A stretch of 64,000 bases of DNA. It comes from an uncultured Clostridium sp. (GTDB lineage Bacteria > Bacillota > Clostridia > Lachnospirales > Lachnospiraceae). The notes under the pieces are model-generated. The model was not told where the DNA came from and searched no databases. It was given only the letters and a program-made list of their open reading frames with translations. Location of the stretch: contig UQTA01000004.1 of NCBI GenBank assembly GCA_900543885.1, forward strand, positions 42,778-106,777, in the 5' to 3' direction. Positions 57,198-64,000 of the stretch are shown in pieces (position 1 is the stretch's first letter; each line of letters begins with the position of its first letter). Position numbers and translations under genes: made by a program.

Positions 57198-59198
57198 TCA
57201 TTCAGCCAGTTCTTCCCATTTTTCATAGAGAACTTCCAGCTCTTCCTGAATGCATTCTTTTTCTTTGTTTAACTCCATCAGGCGGGAAACATCGGTATAG
57301 ATCTCTTCCTGGGAGAGAAGCTCATCGATTTCTCCATCCCTTGTCTCTAATTCATGGATTTTGTCTTCGGTCTTTTTTAATTCATTCTGACGCTTGCGAA
57401 GACGGGCCTGTTCTTCTTTCTGGGTTTTCCAGTCCATTTTTCCGGCAGCAGAAGAGTCGGAAATGGCAGCGGATGGTGTACTTTGCAGAGATGCTGCCTG
57501 GACGGAATTGTTGGAAACGTTCGGGCTGGCAGTATTTCCTGCGCGGTTATATGCAGCTTCAGCAGCCTGTCTTGCCGCAAATGCAGCTTCCACATCTTCC
57601 TTCTTTTCCAGATAATAGTCATAATTACCAATATAGTTGATAAATGAACCATTGGTCAGATCCAGAATACGGGTTGCGGTACGGTTAATAAAATAACGAT
57701 CATGGGACACATACAGCACTGTTCCGGTATAGCGGTTTAAAGCACTTTCCAGGATCTCCTTAGATGTAATATCCAGGTGGTTGGTAGGCTCGTCCAGAAG
57801 CAGGAAATTAGCATCGGAAAGCATCAGTTTTGCCAGGGAAACACGGCCACGCTCGCCGCCGCTTAAATCCCGGATCAGCTTAAAAACATCGTCTCCTGTA
57901 AACAGAAAAGCTGCCAGTGTATTGCGGATCTGTGTATTGTTCATGTTTGGATAGGTATCCTGGATCTCCTGAAACAGAGTCTTATCCATATGCAGCACCT
58001 GATGCTCCTGATCATAATAGCCAATATGGACTTTTGAGCCTAAGCGGATCTGGCCGGAGTCTGCAGGGATAATGCCATTGATGATCTTTAAAAGAGTGGT
58101 TTTTCCAGTACCATTATTTCCAATAATGGCAACCCGTTCTCCCCGCTTGATCTCAAAATCTACATTGGTAAATAAAGTCTGCGTATCAAAAGACTTGCTC
58201 AGATCCGTAACAGTCAGTACATCGTTTCCGCTGACAACATCTGGTTCTAATCGGATGTCCATGGAATCATTTGTCTGAACCGGTTTTTCTAACCGGTCGA
58301 TCTTATCTAACATCTTTTCCCGGCTTTCTGCACGTTTAATGGACTTTTCCCGGTTGAAAGATTTTAATTTTGCGATAACGGCTTCCTGATGACGGATTTC
58401 CTGCTGCTGGTTTAAATAAGCACGGATGGCAGCATCGCGCAGCATCGCTTTTTTGTCACTGTAGGCAGAATAATTGCCGGAAAATACAGTACAGTGTCCC
58501 ATATCCAGTTCAATGACCTTTGTGACTACACGATCCAGAAAATAGCGGTCATGGGCAACGATGATCACAGCACCGCTGTAGTTTCTCAGATAAGTGTCCA
58601 GCCATGCGATAGATTCCATGTCCAGATGGTTGGTAGGCTCGTCAAGAAGCAGGACGTCCGGTTTGGTAAGAAGCAGTTTGCCTAAAGACACACGGGTCTT
58701 CTGACCGCCGGAAAGAGCAGTGATCGGCTTTGAAAACTCGTCTTCCGTAAATCCAAGACCTTTTAAAACACCTGTGATCTCACTCTGGTAAGAATAACCG
58801 TCTGCCATTTCAAATTCATGGTTTAAACGGCTGTATTCGGAAAATTTGGCTTCCAATTCATCGCCGGAAGCAGATTTCATTTCCAGTTCCAGACTCCGGA
58901 TGCGCTCCTCCATCTGGATCAACGGCTTTTTCACCTCTAACAGGGCGTCATAGATGGTTTCAGCTCCCTCTAAGTCCTGATGCTGGGCCAGATAACCGAT
59001 GGAAGCGCCTTTGGCCCAGGTTACAACACCGTCATCGGCAGACAGTTTTCCAATCAGTATCTTTAACAGAGTGGACTTACCGGCACCGTTAATGCCTACA
59101 ATGGCCGCTTTTTCGTGGTCTTCTATATGGAAAGAAACCTGCTTTAAAATGTCATTTTCACCAAATGACTTGCAGATATTGCTGCAGGATAATATCAT
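57198..59198 (-). CDS. ABC-F family ATP-binding cassette protein
   Basis: 666 residues with two ABC domains and no membrane segment. Domain 1: GINGAGKST, LSGGQKTRVSLG, LLLDEPTNHLD. Domain 2: GNNGTGKTT, LSGGERGRVSLA, LLLDEPTNHLD. A linker lies between the domains (IRAYLNQQQEIRHQEAVIAKLKSFNREKS), and the C-terminal extension is a Lys/Glu-rich coiled coil. ABC-F proteins act on the ribosome and relieve stalled or antibiotic-blocked translation; the C-terminal coiled coil is closer to Uup/YdiF-type housekeeping factors than to Vga/Lsa resistance proteins. AAGGAG lies before ATG 59198; the longer frame lacks a site. Confidence 0.93.
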   Translation of the reverse strand: MILSCSNICKSFGENDILKQVSFHIEDHEKAAIVGINGAGKSTLLKILIGKLSADDGVVTWAKGASIGYLAQHQDLEGAETIYDALLEVKKPLIQMEERIRSLELEMKSASGDELEAKFSEYSRLNHEFEMADGYSYQSEITGVLKGLGFTEDEFSKPITALSGGQKTRVSLGKLLLTKPDVLLLDEPTNHLDMESIAWLDTYLRNYSGAVIIVAHDRYFLDRVVTKVIELDMGHCTVFSGNYSAYSDKKAMLRDAAIRAYLNQQQEIRHQEAVIAKLKSFNREKSIKRAESREKMLDKIDRLEKPVQTNDSMDIRLEPDVVSGNDVLTVTDLSKSFDTQTLFTNVDFEIKRGERVAIIGNNGTGKTTLLKIINGIIPADSGQIRLGSKVHIGYYDQEHQVLHMDKTLFQEIQDTYPNMNNTQIRNTLAAFLFTGDDVFKLIRDLSGGERGRVSLAKLMLSDANFLLLDEPTNHLDITSKEILESALNRYTGTVLYVSHDRYFINRTATRILDLTNGSFINYIGNYDYYLEKKEDVEAAFAARQAAEAAYNRAGNTASPNVSNNSVQAASLQSTPSAAISDSSAAGKMDWKTQKEEQARLRKRQNELKKTEDKIHELETRDGEIDELLSQEEIYTDVSRLMELNKEKECIQEELEVLYEKWEELAE

Positions 59199-59314
59199 GA
59201 TAAACTCCTTAAAACATAGTAAAAATAAAATGATTTCCCGGCCCAAGGGGCCGGTTTGCACAAAACAGTATAATATAGGAAAATAATTTTTTCAAGAACA
59301 TACTGAAAACTGAT

Positions 59315-59343
59315 TTGACATTTATTTAACGTCTGTTTATAAT
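59315..59343 (+). promoter_or_regulatory. Full-consensus promoter of rex
   Basis: TTGACA (59315-59320), 17-bp spacer, TATAAT (59338-59343). The core AAC-GTCT-GTT lies over the spacer, a weak candidate for autoregulation. A hairpin CCCCTG-TAATG-CAGGGG (59363-59379) is in the leader. Confidence 0.85.
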
Positions 59344-59410
59344 GGATACTAGAGTAATTATACCCCTGTAATGCAGGGGGAGAATCATATACAAGAAGGA
59401 GAGGGTTAAA

Positions 59411-60073
59411 ATGGAACGCAAAGAAATATCAAAAGCAGTGATTTCCAGACTGCCCAGATATTATCGCTACCTTGGCGAGCTGATCGAGGAAGGTGTGGAG
59501 CGTATTTCTTCCAACGAACTGAGCAGCAGAATGAAGGTAACGGCGTCTCAGATCCGTCAGGACCTTAATAATTTCGGTGGCTTTGGCCAGCAGGGATACG
59601 GATATAATGTAAAATATCTTTATTCAGAGATCGCAAAGATCCTTGGAATCGACCGCCAGCACAATGTGATCATCATTGGCGCAGGTAATCTGGGACAGGC
59701 CATTGCCAATTATACTAATTTTGAGCGGAGAGGTTTTGTTATCAGAGGAATGTTTGATATTAATCCAAAGCTGATCGGACTGGTGATCCGCGGCATTGAG
59801 ATCCGTTCTGTAGATGATTTGGAAACCTTTATCAAGGAAAATAATATCCAGATCGCGGCACTTACGATTCCAAAGACAAAGGCACCGGAGATCGCTGACC
59901 GTCTGATCAAGGCTGGTATTAAGGCAATCTGGAACTTTGCCCACACAGATCTGGTAGTGCCTGATGACGTAGTAGTAGAAAACGTACACTTATCAGAGAG
60001 TTTGATGCGTCTGTCTTACCGTGTATGCAACATGCAGGAAAAGGCAAATACAGAGGATACAAAAAAAGAATAA
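59411..60073 (+). CDS. rex: Redox-sensing transcriptional repressor Rex
   Basis: 220 residues. The N-terminal winged helix (ISKAVISRLPRYYRYLGELIEEGVERISS to MKVTASQIRQDLNNFG) is followed by a Rossmann fold with GAGNLGQAIANY that binds NADH. Rex derepresses fermentation and hydrogenase genes when NADH/NAD is high. AAGGAG precedes the ATG. It is transcribed from a full-consensus promoter, and acpS follows after 16 nt, so rex, acpS and nnrE/D may form one unit. Confidence 0.96.
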   Translation: MERKEISKAVISRLPRYYRYLGELIEEGVERISSNELSSRMKVTASQIRQDLNNFGGFGQQGYGYNVKYLYSEIAKILGIDRQHNVIIIGAGNLGQAIANYTNFERRGFVIRGMFDINPKLIGLVIRGIEIRSVDDLETFIKENNIQIAALTIPKTKAPEIADRLIKAGIKAIWNFAHTDLVVPDDVVVENVHLSESLMRLSYRVCNMQEKANTEDTKKE

Positions 60074-60089
60074 AAAGAGAGTAAACGTG

Positions 60090-60467
60090 ATGATACTGGG
60101 AGTAGGAACGGATCTGGTGGAAATTGACCGTATGAGAAAGGCCTGCGAAAAAGAACATTTTGTGTCACGCACATTTACAGAGGCGGAAAGCCGGCAAGCA
60201 GGAGGGTCTGCCTCTAAGCTTGCCGGCTCTTTTGCTGTAAAAGAGGCGGTAGCAAAAGTGTTTGGAACGGGTTTTCGCACCTTTATGCCTGGAGATATTG
60301 AAGTTTTGCGGGATGAACTGGGCAAGCCTTATGTACGCCTTTATGGCGGTGCATTGAAACAATTTGAAGAAATGGGAATGGAGCAGATCCATGTTTCTAT
60401 TTCCAATACAAATGGACTGGCAATGGCTTTTGCAGTAGGAGAAGGGAAAGGATCACAGGAAAAATGA
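60090..60467 (+). CDS. acpS: Holo-[acyl-carrier-protein] synthase
   Basis: 125 residues. It transfers phosphopantetheine from CoA to acyl carrier protein. Motifs: GVGTDLVEIDRMRKA (Mg-binding Asp) and FAVKEAVAKVFGTGF (Glu and Lys), and SISNTNGLAMAFAV near the end. The start at 60090 gives the family-typical MILGVGTD; the binding site is weak (AGAG). The stop overlaps the next start by 4 nt. Confidence 0.95.
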   Translation: MILGVGTDLVEIDRMRKACEKEHFVSRTFTEAESRQAGGSASKLAGSFAVKEAVAKVFGTGFRTFMPGDIEVLRDELGKPYVRLYGGALKQFEEMGMEQIHVSISNTNGLAMAFAVGEGKGSQEK

Positions 60468-62032
60468 GGACTCTTTTGTCGGGAAGAAGAATGAAGGCAG
60501 CAGATGCCAAGACCATACAGGAGATTGGCATTCCATCTGTGGTGTTGATGGAACGGGCAGCTATGGCAGTTGCCAGGGAGGCAGAGAAAGCAGCTAAAAA
60601 AGATCAATGGATCTGGTCTGTATGCGGCAGCGGAAACAATGGAGCTGACGGTGTGGCGGCGGCCAGGATGCTTTATTTAAAAGGATATCCTGTATGTATT
60701 TATATGGCCGGAGATGAGAACCGGGGAACAGAAGAATTGAAAATGCAGCTTTCTATTGCACGAAAACTTGGAATTTCTGTAAAACCATGGCAGGAAATAG
60801 AAAATGACAGGAAAAACAAAAAATGCGGCGTGATCATTGACGGGATATTTGGAGTAGGTCTTGGCCGTCCGGTAGAAGGAAATTATAAGAGATGCCTGGA
60901 TGAGCTGAATCAGATCAAAGAACAGGATCAGGCTTTCTGTGTTGCAGTAGATATTCCTTCCGGTGTCCATGCAGATACAGGCGCTGTTATGGGAACTGCA
61001 TTAAAAACGGATCTGACAGTGACCTTTGGATGGGAGAAAATGGGAACGGCTCTTTATCCGGGAAGAAGCTATGCAGGAAAAGTACTGGTAGAGGATATCG
61101 GATTCCCTGAAATGGCTTTGGAAAGCGAAGAGGAAGAAGATGGCAGACCAGAATGGGCTTTTGCTTATGAAAGAAGAGATCTCTGCTGTATTCCGGAAAG
61201 AAAAGCGGATTCTAATAAGGGTACCTTTGGCAAGGTACTGATCGCTGCGGGAAGTGCAGGAATGTGCGGGGCTGCCTATTTAAGCGCTCTCACTGCCTAC
61301 AGAGCAGGCGCAGGGCTGGTAAAGATACTGACAGTAGAAGAAAACAGACCGATCCTTCAGGGATTGCTTCCAGAGGCGATCATAGTGACATATACACCAG
61401 ATCAGCTCCTTCAGGGCCGGGAAGAGTTTAAAGAGATGATCGAAGAACAGATGAAGTGGGCCAGTGTAGTGGTTTTAGGCCCGGGCCTTGGAAGTGAACC
61501 TTATGTGGAGTATCTGGTGGAAGACATCCTTACCGGTGCCTATGTTCCGGTGATCCTGGATGCTGACGGCTTAAATACAGTTGCGTCCCATCCTTATCTG
61601 ACTTCTTATTATACGGAAAATATTATTATTACGCCTCATCTTGGCGAGATGGCAAGACTGACAGGACAGACGATCAGCGAATTAAAAGATGATCTGGTGG
61701 GAGCAGCAAATGCTTATGCGTCCCGATATGGGGTTACCTGTGTGTTAAAGGATGCAGCGACTGTAGTAGCGGGACAGGAAGGCGGTCTTTATATTAATAC
61801 CAGCGGCTGCAGCGCTATGGCAAAAGCTGGTTCCGGTGATGTGCTTACCGGTACGATCGCCGGGCTTTTAGCTATTGGTATGGAAGAAGAAGATGCAGCC
61901 CGCATGGGTGTTTATGTCCATGGGCTGGCAGGAGAAAAGGCAGCAGGAGCAGGAAACCACAGCCTTCTGGCTGCAGAATTATCCAAGGCTGTAGGGGATG
62001 TTATGGATGAAGCAGTGAGACGTAATGTGTGA
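60464..62032 (+). CDS. nnrD: Bifunctional NAD(P)H-hydrate epimerase / ADP-dependent dehydratase
   Basis: 522 residues, a fusion of NnrE (YjeF_N, about 1-215) and NnrD (YjeF_C, about 230-522). It repairs hydrated NADH and NADPH. NnrE has the GSGNNGADG loop near residue 50, and the NnrD kinase-like domain has GSAGMCGAAYLSALTAYRAGAGLV, GPGLGSEPY, ITPHLGEMARL and AKAGSGDVLTG (catalytic Asp). The 4-nt overlap with acpS shows translational coupling, as in many Firmicutes. Confidence 0.94.
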   Translation: MRTLLSGRRMKAADAKTIQEIGIPSVVLMERAAMAVAREAEKAAKKDQWIWSVCGSGNNGADGVAAARMLYLKGYPVCIYMAGDENRGTEELKMQLSIARKLGISVKPWQEIENDRKNKKCGVIIDGIFGVGLGRPVEGNYKRCLDELNQIKEQDQAFCVAVDIPSGVHADTGAVMGTALKTDLTVTFGWEKMGTALYPGRSYAGKVLVEDIGFPEMALESEEEEDGRPEWAFAYERRDLCCIPERKADSNKGTFGKVLIAAGSAGMCGAAYLSALTAYRAGAGLVKILTVEENRPILQGLLPEAIIVTYTPDQLLQGREEFKEMIEEQMKWASVVVLGPGLGSEPYVEYLVEDILTGAYVPVILDADGLNTVASHPYLTSYYTENIIITPHLGEMARLTGQTISELKDDLVGAANAYASRYGVTCVLKDAATVVAGQEGGLYINTSGCSAMAKAGSGDVLTGTIAGLLAIGMEEEDAARMGVYVHGLAGEKAAGAGNHSLLAAELSKAVGDVMDEAVRRNV

Positions 62033-62220
62033 AAAGACGAAAATGTTCACAAAAACAGGTTTAATGCTCAGGAAACCTTCTTGAAAAATGCGGCGTATGG
62101 TGTATAATTAAAACTTAGCGCACTTTAAGGCGTTTTACTGAGTTAAAAATGCATAAAAGTGAGTTTTGAAAGTAAGTTTGTTAATATGGCATGAATATGC
62201 CGGGAGGAAATAAGACATTT

Positions 62221-63405
62221 ATGAGACCTTACAGCAGAGTATATGCAACAGTAAATCTGGATGCTGTTACTTCTAATATGAAATCCATGAGGGATAATCT
62301 GCCTGCCGCCACCCTGATCATGGGATCGGTAAAAGCAGATGGTTACGGTCATGGAAGCGTACCTGTAGCAAAAGCAATCGCTCCTTATGTGTATGGATAT
62401 GCAGTGGCTACCATTGATGAGGGAATGATCCTTCGCAGACATGGAATTGATAAAAGAATTCTTATCCTGGGCGTGACCCATGAGTCACGTTATGAGGATC
62501 TGCTGCGTTATGATATCCGCACAGCTATGTTCCAGTATGAAAAGGCGAAAAAACTGTCAGACCTGGCTGTAAAGCAGGGTAAAAAAGCAGTGGTCCATCT
62601 GGCATTAGATACAGGTATGAGCCGGATCGGCATGAAGCCGGACAGAGAACATGCAAAGGAAGCGGCAGCCATTGCAGCTTTAGAGGGCATTGAAGTGGAA
62701 GGCCTGTTTACCCATTTTGCAAGAGCAGATGAAACAGATAAGTCGGCTTATGAGGCACAATACAGTCGCTATAAGCAGTTTTTAGGGTATTTAGATGAAT
62801 TAAATGTAAAGATCCCGATCCGCCACTGCTCTAACAGTGCAGGCATCGTGGAATCTTTAGAATCCAACCAGATGGATATGGTAAGAGCCGGTATTGCTAT
62901 TTACGGAATGTATCCTTCCGATGAGGTGGATCATGAAAGCGTAAAACTGACACCAGCTATGGAGATTAAAAGCTGCATTACTTATATTAAAGAGATTGAA
63001 CCTGGTACAGCGGTCAGCTATGGAGGTACCTTTGTAGCAGACCACGCCATGAAAGTGGCCACCATTCCTGTAGGTTATGGAGACGGCTATGTTCGTTCTC
63101 TTTCTGGAAAAGGTGATGTGCTTATCAGGGGAAAGAGAGCAGCTATCTTAGGTCGCATCTGTATGGATCAGTTTATGGTAGACGTAACAGATATTCCGGG
63201 AGTACAGGAAGATGATGAAGTGACGCTTCTTGGAAAAGACGGGAATGAATGCATCACCATGGAAGAACTGGCTGAAAAATCCGGCGGTTTCCATTATGAA
63301 ATGGTGTGTGATATTGGAAAACGCGTACCGCGGGTTTATTTAAAAGATGGCAATGTAATTGGTACAAAAGACTATTTTGACGATGTGTTTAAGGGATTTG
63401 AATAA
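62221..63405 (+). CDS. alr: Alanine racemase
   Basis: 394 residues, PLP-dependent. It makes D-alanine for the D-Ala-D-Ala added by MurF. Lys in SVKADGYGHGSVPVAK forms the PLP imine. The second catalytic residue, Tyr, is in the C-terminal barrel (SYGGTF region), and GRICMDQFMVDVTD is conserved. GGGAGG at 62202-62207 lies 13 nt before ATG 62221, longer than normal; the upstream ATGs at 62191 and 62197 have no site. mazF follows 112 nt later, the alr-toxin order known from Bacillus. Confidence 0.93.
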   Translation: MRPYSRVYATVNLDAVTSNMKSMRDNLPAATLIMGSVKADGYGHGSVPVAKAIAPYVYGYAVATIDEGMILRRHGIDKRILILGVTHESRYEDLLRYDIRTAMFQYEKAKKLSDLAVKQGKKAVVHLALDTGMSRIGMKPDREHAKEAAAIAALEGIEVEGLFTHFARADETDKSAYEAQYSRYKQFLGYLDELNVKIPIRHCSNSAGIVESLESNQMDMVRAGIAIYGMYPSDEVDHESVKLTPAMEIKSCITYIKEIEPGTAVSYGGTFVADHAMKVATIPVGYGDGYVRSLSGKGDVLIRGKRAAILGRICMDQFMVDVTDIPGVQEDDEVTLLGKDGNECITMEELAEKSGGFHYEMVCDIGKRVPRVYLKDGNVIGTKDYFDDVFKGFE

Positions 63406-63517
63406 TCGTTGGAGAGACAGGCTCCGGCAGAGGTTCTCCCTCATATGATAACAGTAGTGTATACATTTTAAAAATGTGTCAATACTAAGGGTAAGAATAT
63501 GACGGAGAGTGAAAGCT

Positions 63518-63865
63518 GTGATCATCAGACGCGGAGATATTTATTACGCAGATTTAAGACCGGTTGTAGGGTCTGAACAGGGCGGTGTGCGTCCGGTCCT
63601 TATCATCCAGAATGATGTGGGAAACCGGCACAGTCCCACAGTGATCTGCGCGGCGATTACATCCAGGATGAACAAGGCGAAGCTGCCTACCCATGTGGAA
63701 TTAAACAGGGGAAGCTGTGATATGATACGGGACTCTGTGATCCTTTTAGAACAGGTCAGGACCATTGACAAACAAAGACTGAAAGAAAAGATATGTCACA
63801 TTGACGGAGAAGTGTTGCAGAAAGTAGATGAGGCGTTAAGAATAAGTCTGGAATTGCATACATAG
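63518..63865 (+). CDS. mazF: MazF/EndoA-type mRNA endoribonuclease
   Basis: 115 residues. It aligns from MIIRRGDIYYADL through RPVVGSEQGGVRPVLIIQND to DSVILLEQVRTIDKQRL with B. subtilis EndoA (NdoA), a sequence-specific RNase. The catalytic Arg in GGVRPVL and the conserved Thr/Ser region near TSRMNKAKLPTHVE are present. The start is GTG at 63518, where GGAG at 63504-63507 has 10-nt spacing. In Bacillus the antitoxin EndoAI lies between alr and the toxin; here the 103-nt gap after alr encodes no antitoxin. Confidence 0.94.
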   Translation: MIIRRGDIYYADLRPVVGSEQGGVRPVLIIQNDVGNRHSPTVICAAITSRMNKAKLPTHVELNRGSCDMIRDSVILLEQVRTIDKQRLKEKICHIDGEVLQKVDEALRISLELHT

Positions 63866-64000
63866 GCTGTGAAACCTGCGGTCCTGCTTTTTCAGGCTAT
63901 TCTTATGCACAAATAATAATGCTGCGTCTGGGTTTTTCTGAAGACAGGGACAGATTAAGGGCGTACAGGAGGGATTATCGAGCTAAAATGGGAGGAATCT
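63866..64000 (+). other. Right-edge region without an assignable gene
   Basis: After mazF only short open frames are seen. AGGAGGG at 63967-63973 with ATG at 63988, or GGAGGAA at 63991-63997 for a start outside the window, suggests that another gene begins at the edge. Confidence 0.3.

Noticed and set aside
59321..59345. Classical Rex box at the rex promoter
   Set aside because: Only AAC-N4-GTT is symmetric; the flanking half-sites do not match TTGTTAA well enough.
1..64000. CRISPR arrays, tRNA or rRNA genes, transposase or phage genes
   Set aside because: No regularly spaced direct repeats, no cloverleaf or rRNA sequences and no integrase, recombinase or transposase motifs were seen.

Overview
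The window reads as a chromosomal segment of a spore-forming Clostridium (Firmicutes), most likely a Lachnospiraceae (clostridial cluster XIVa) member. The grounds are the low-to-middle GC content, AGGAGG-type ribosome binding sites, sigmaA promoters with frequent TGn extensions, spoVAD-spoVAE, Rex, an L-box lysine riboswitch, formate-tetrahydrofolate ligase and anaerobic purine catabolism genes. It is housekeeping and accessory chromosome. I see no rRNA, tRNA, CRISPR array, prophage or transposase gene. The species assignment is inference.

Layout: 1-3690 holds the 3' part of a molybdenum hydroxylase (xdhA-B-C type) and a uracil/xanthine permease. 3719-5545 is cardiolipin synthase and a hairpin-rich gap. 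5676-12940 is an SLH-domain protein, a MacA-like adaptor, MacB-type ATPase and permease, and an OmpR/PhoR-type two-component pair. 13019-16171 is a TrpXYZ-like ABC importer. 16215-23306 has an SH3/NlpC-P60 hydrolase, a TepA (ClpP-like) protein, a dipeptidase and FtsK/SpoIIIE. 23328-27990 is fhs-murE-murF. 28076-32840 is an M18 aminopeptidase, enolase, an AEC-family carrier and a class I glutamine amidotransferase-like hydrolase on the minus strand. 32922-35928 is a metal cluster: FeoA-like protein, small membrane-anchored protein, atypical P1B ATPase. 36155-37659 is spoVAD-spoVAE behind a sigmaG-type promoter. 37776-41377 is a divergent pair, class A PBP and YigZ. 41385-46422 is BipA and a Ca2+-type P-ATPase. 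46520-49933 is an SSB-like protein, a CobO-type adenosyltransferase, and a lysine riboswitch ahead of dapA-dapB. 50071-56915 has two small orphans, then purF, purB, a LysR regulator and purA. 56928-63865 has a small membrane protein, an ABC-F ATPase, rex, acpS, nnrE/D, alr and mazF.

The most unusual content is between the genes. A family of short palindromic elements (101-151 bp, ends near GTTACAGTTCAGCCTT) occurs three times, at 14153-14303, 36053-36153 and 54288-54438. Each copy is bounded by a perfect 8-bp direct repeat unique to that site, which is the signature of transposition, so these look like MITEs. One copy sits inside the ABC operon, one splits the region at the spoVAD sigmaG promoter (its target duplication contains the -35), and one lies in the loop of another inverted repeat. 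Separately, a 26-bp motif with 24 identities occurs both exactly between the two divergent -35 boxes of the PBP/yigZ genes and just upstream of the dapAB riboswitch promoter. A third theme is palindromes over or beside promoters (TrpXYZ-like operon, ftsK, purF, purA, feoA cluster), which suggest several undescribed operators.

Starts were re-chosen wherever a Shine-Dalgarno sequence, a promoter or family alignment contradicted the longest open frame. The apparent ORF at 47935-48135 is a shadow of the lysine riboswitch.
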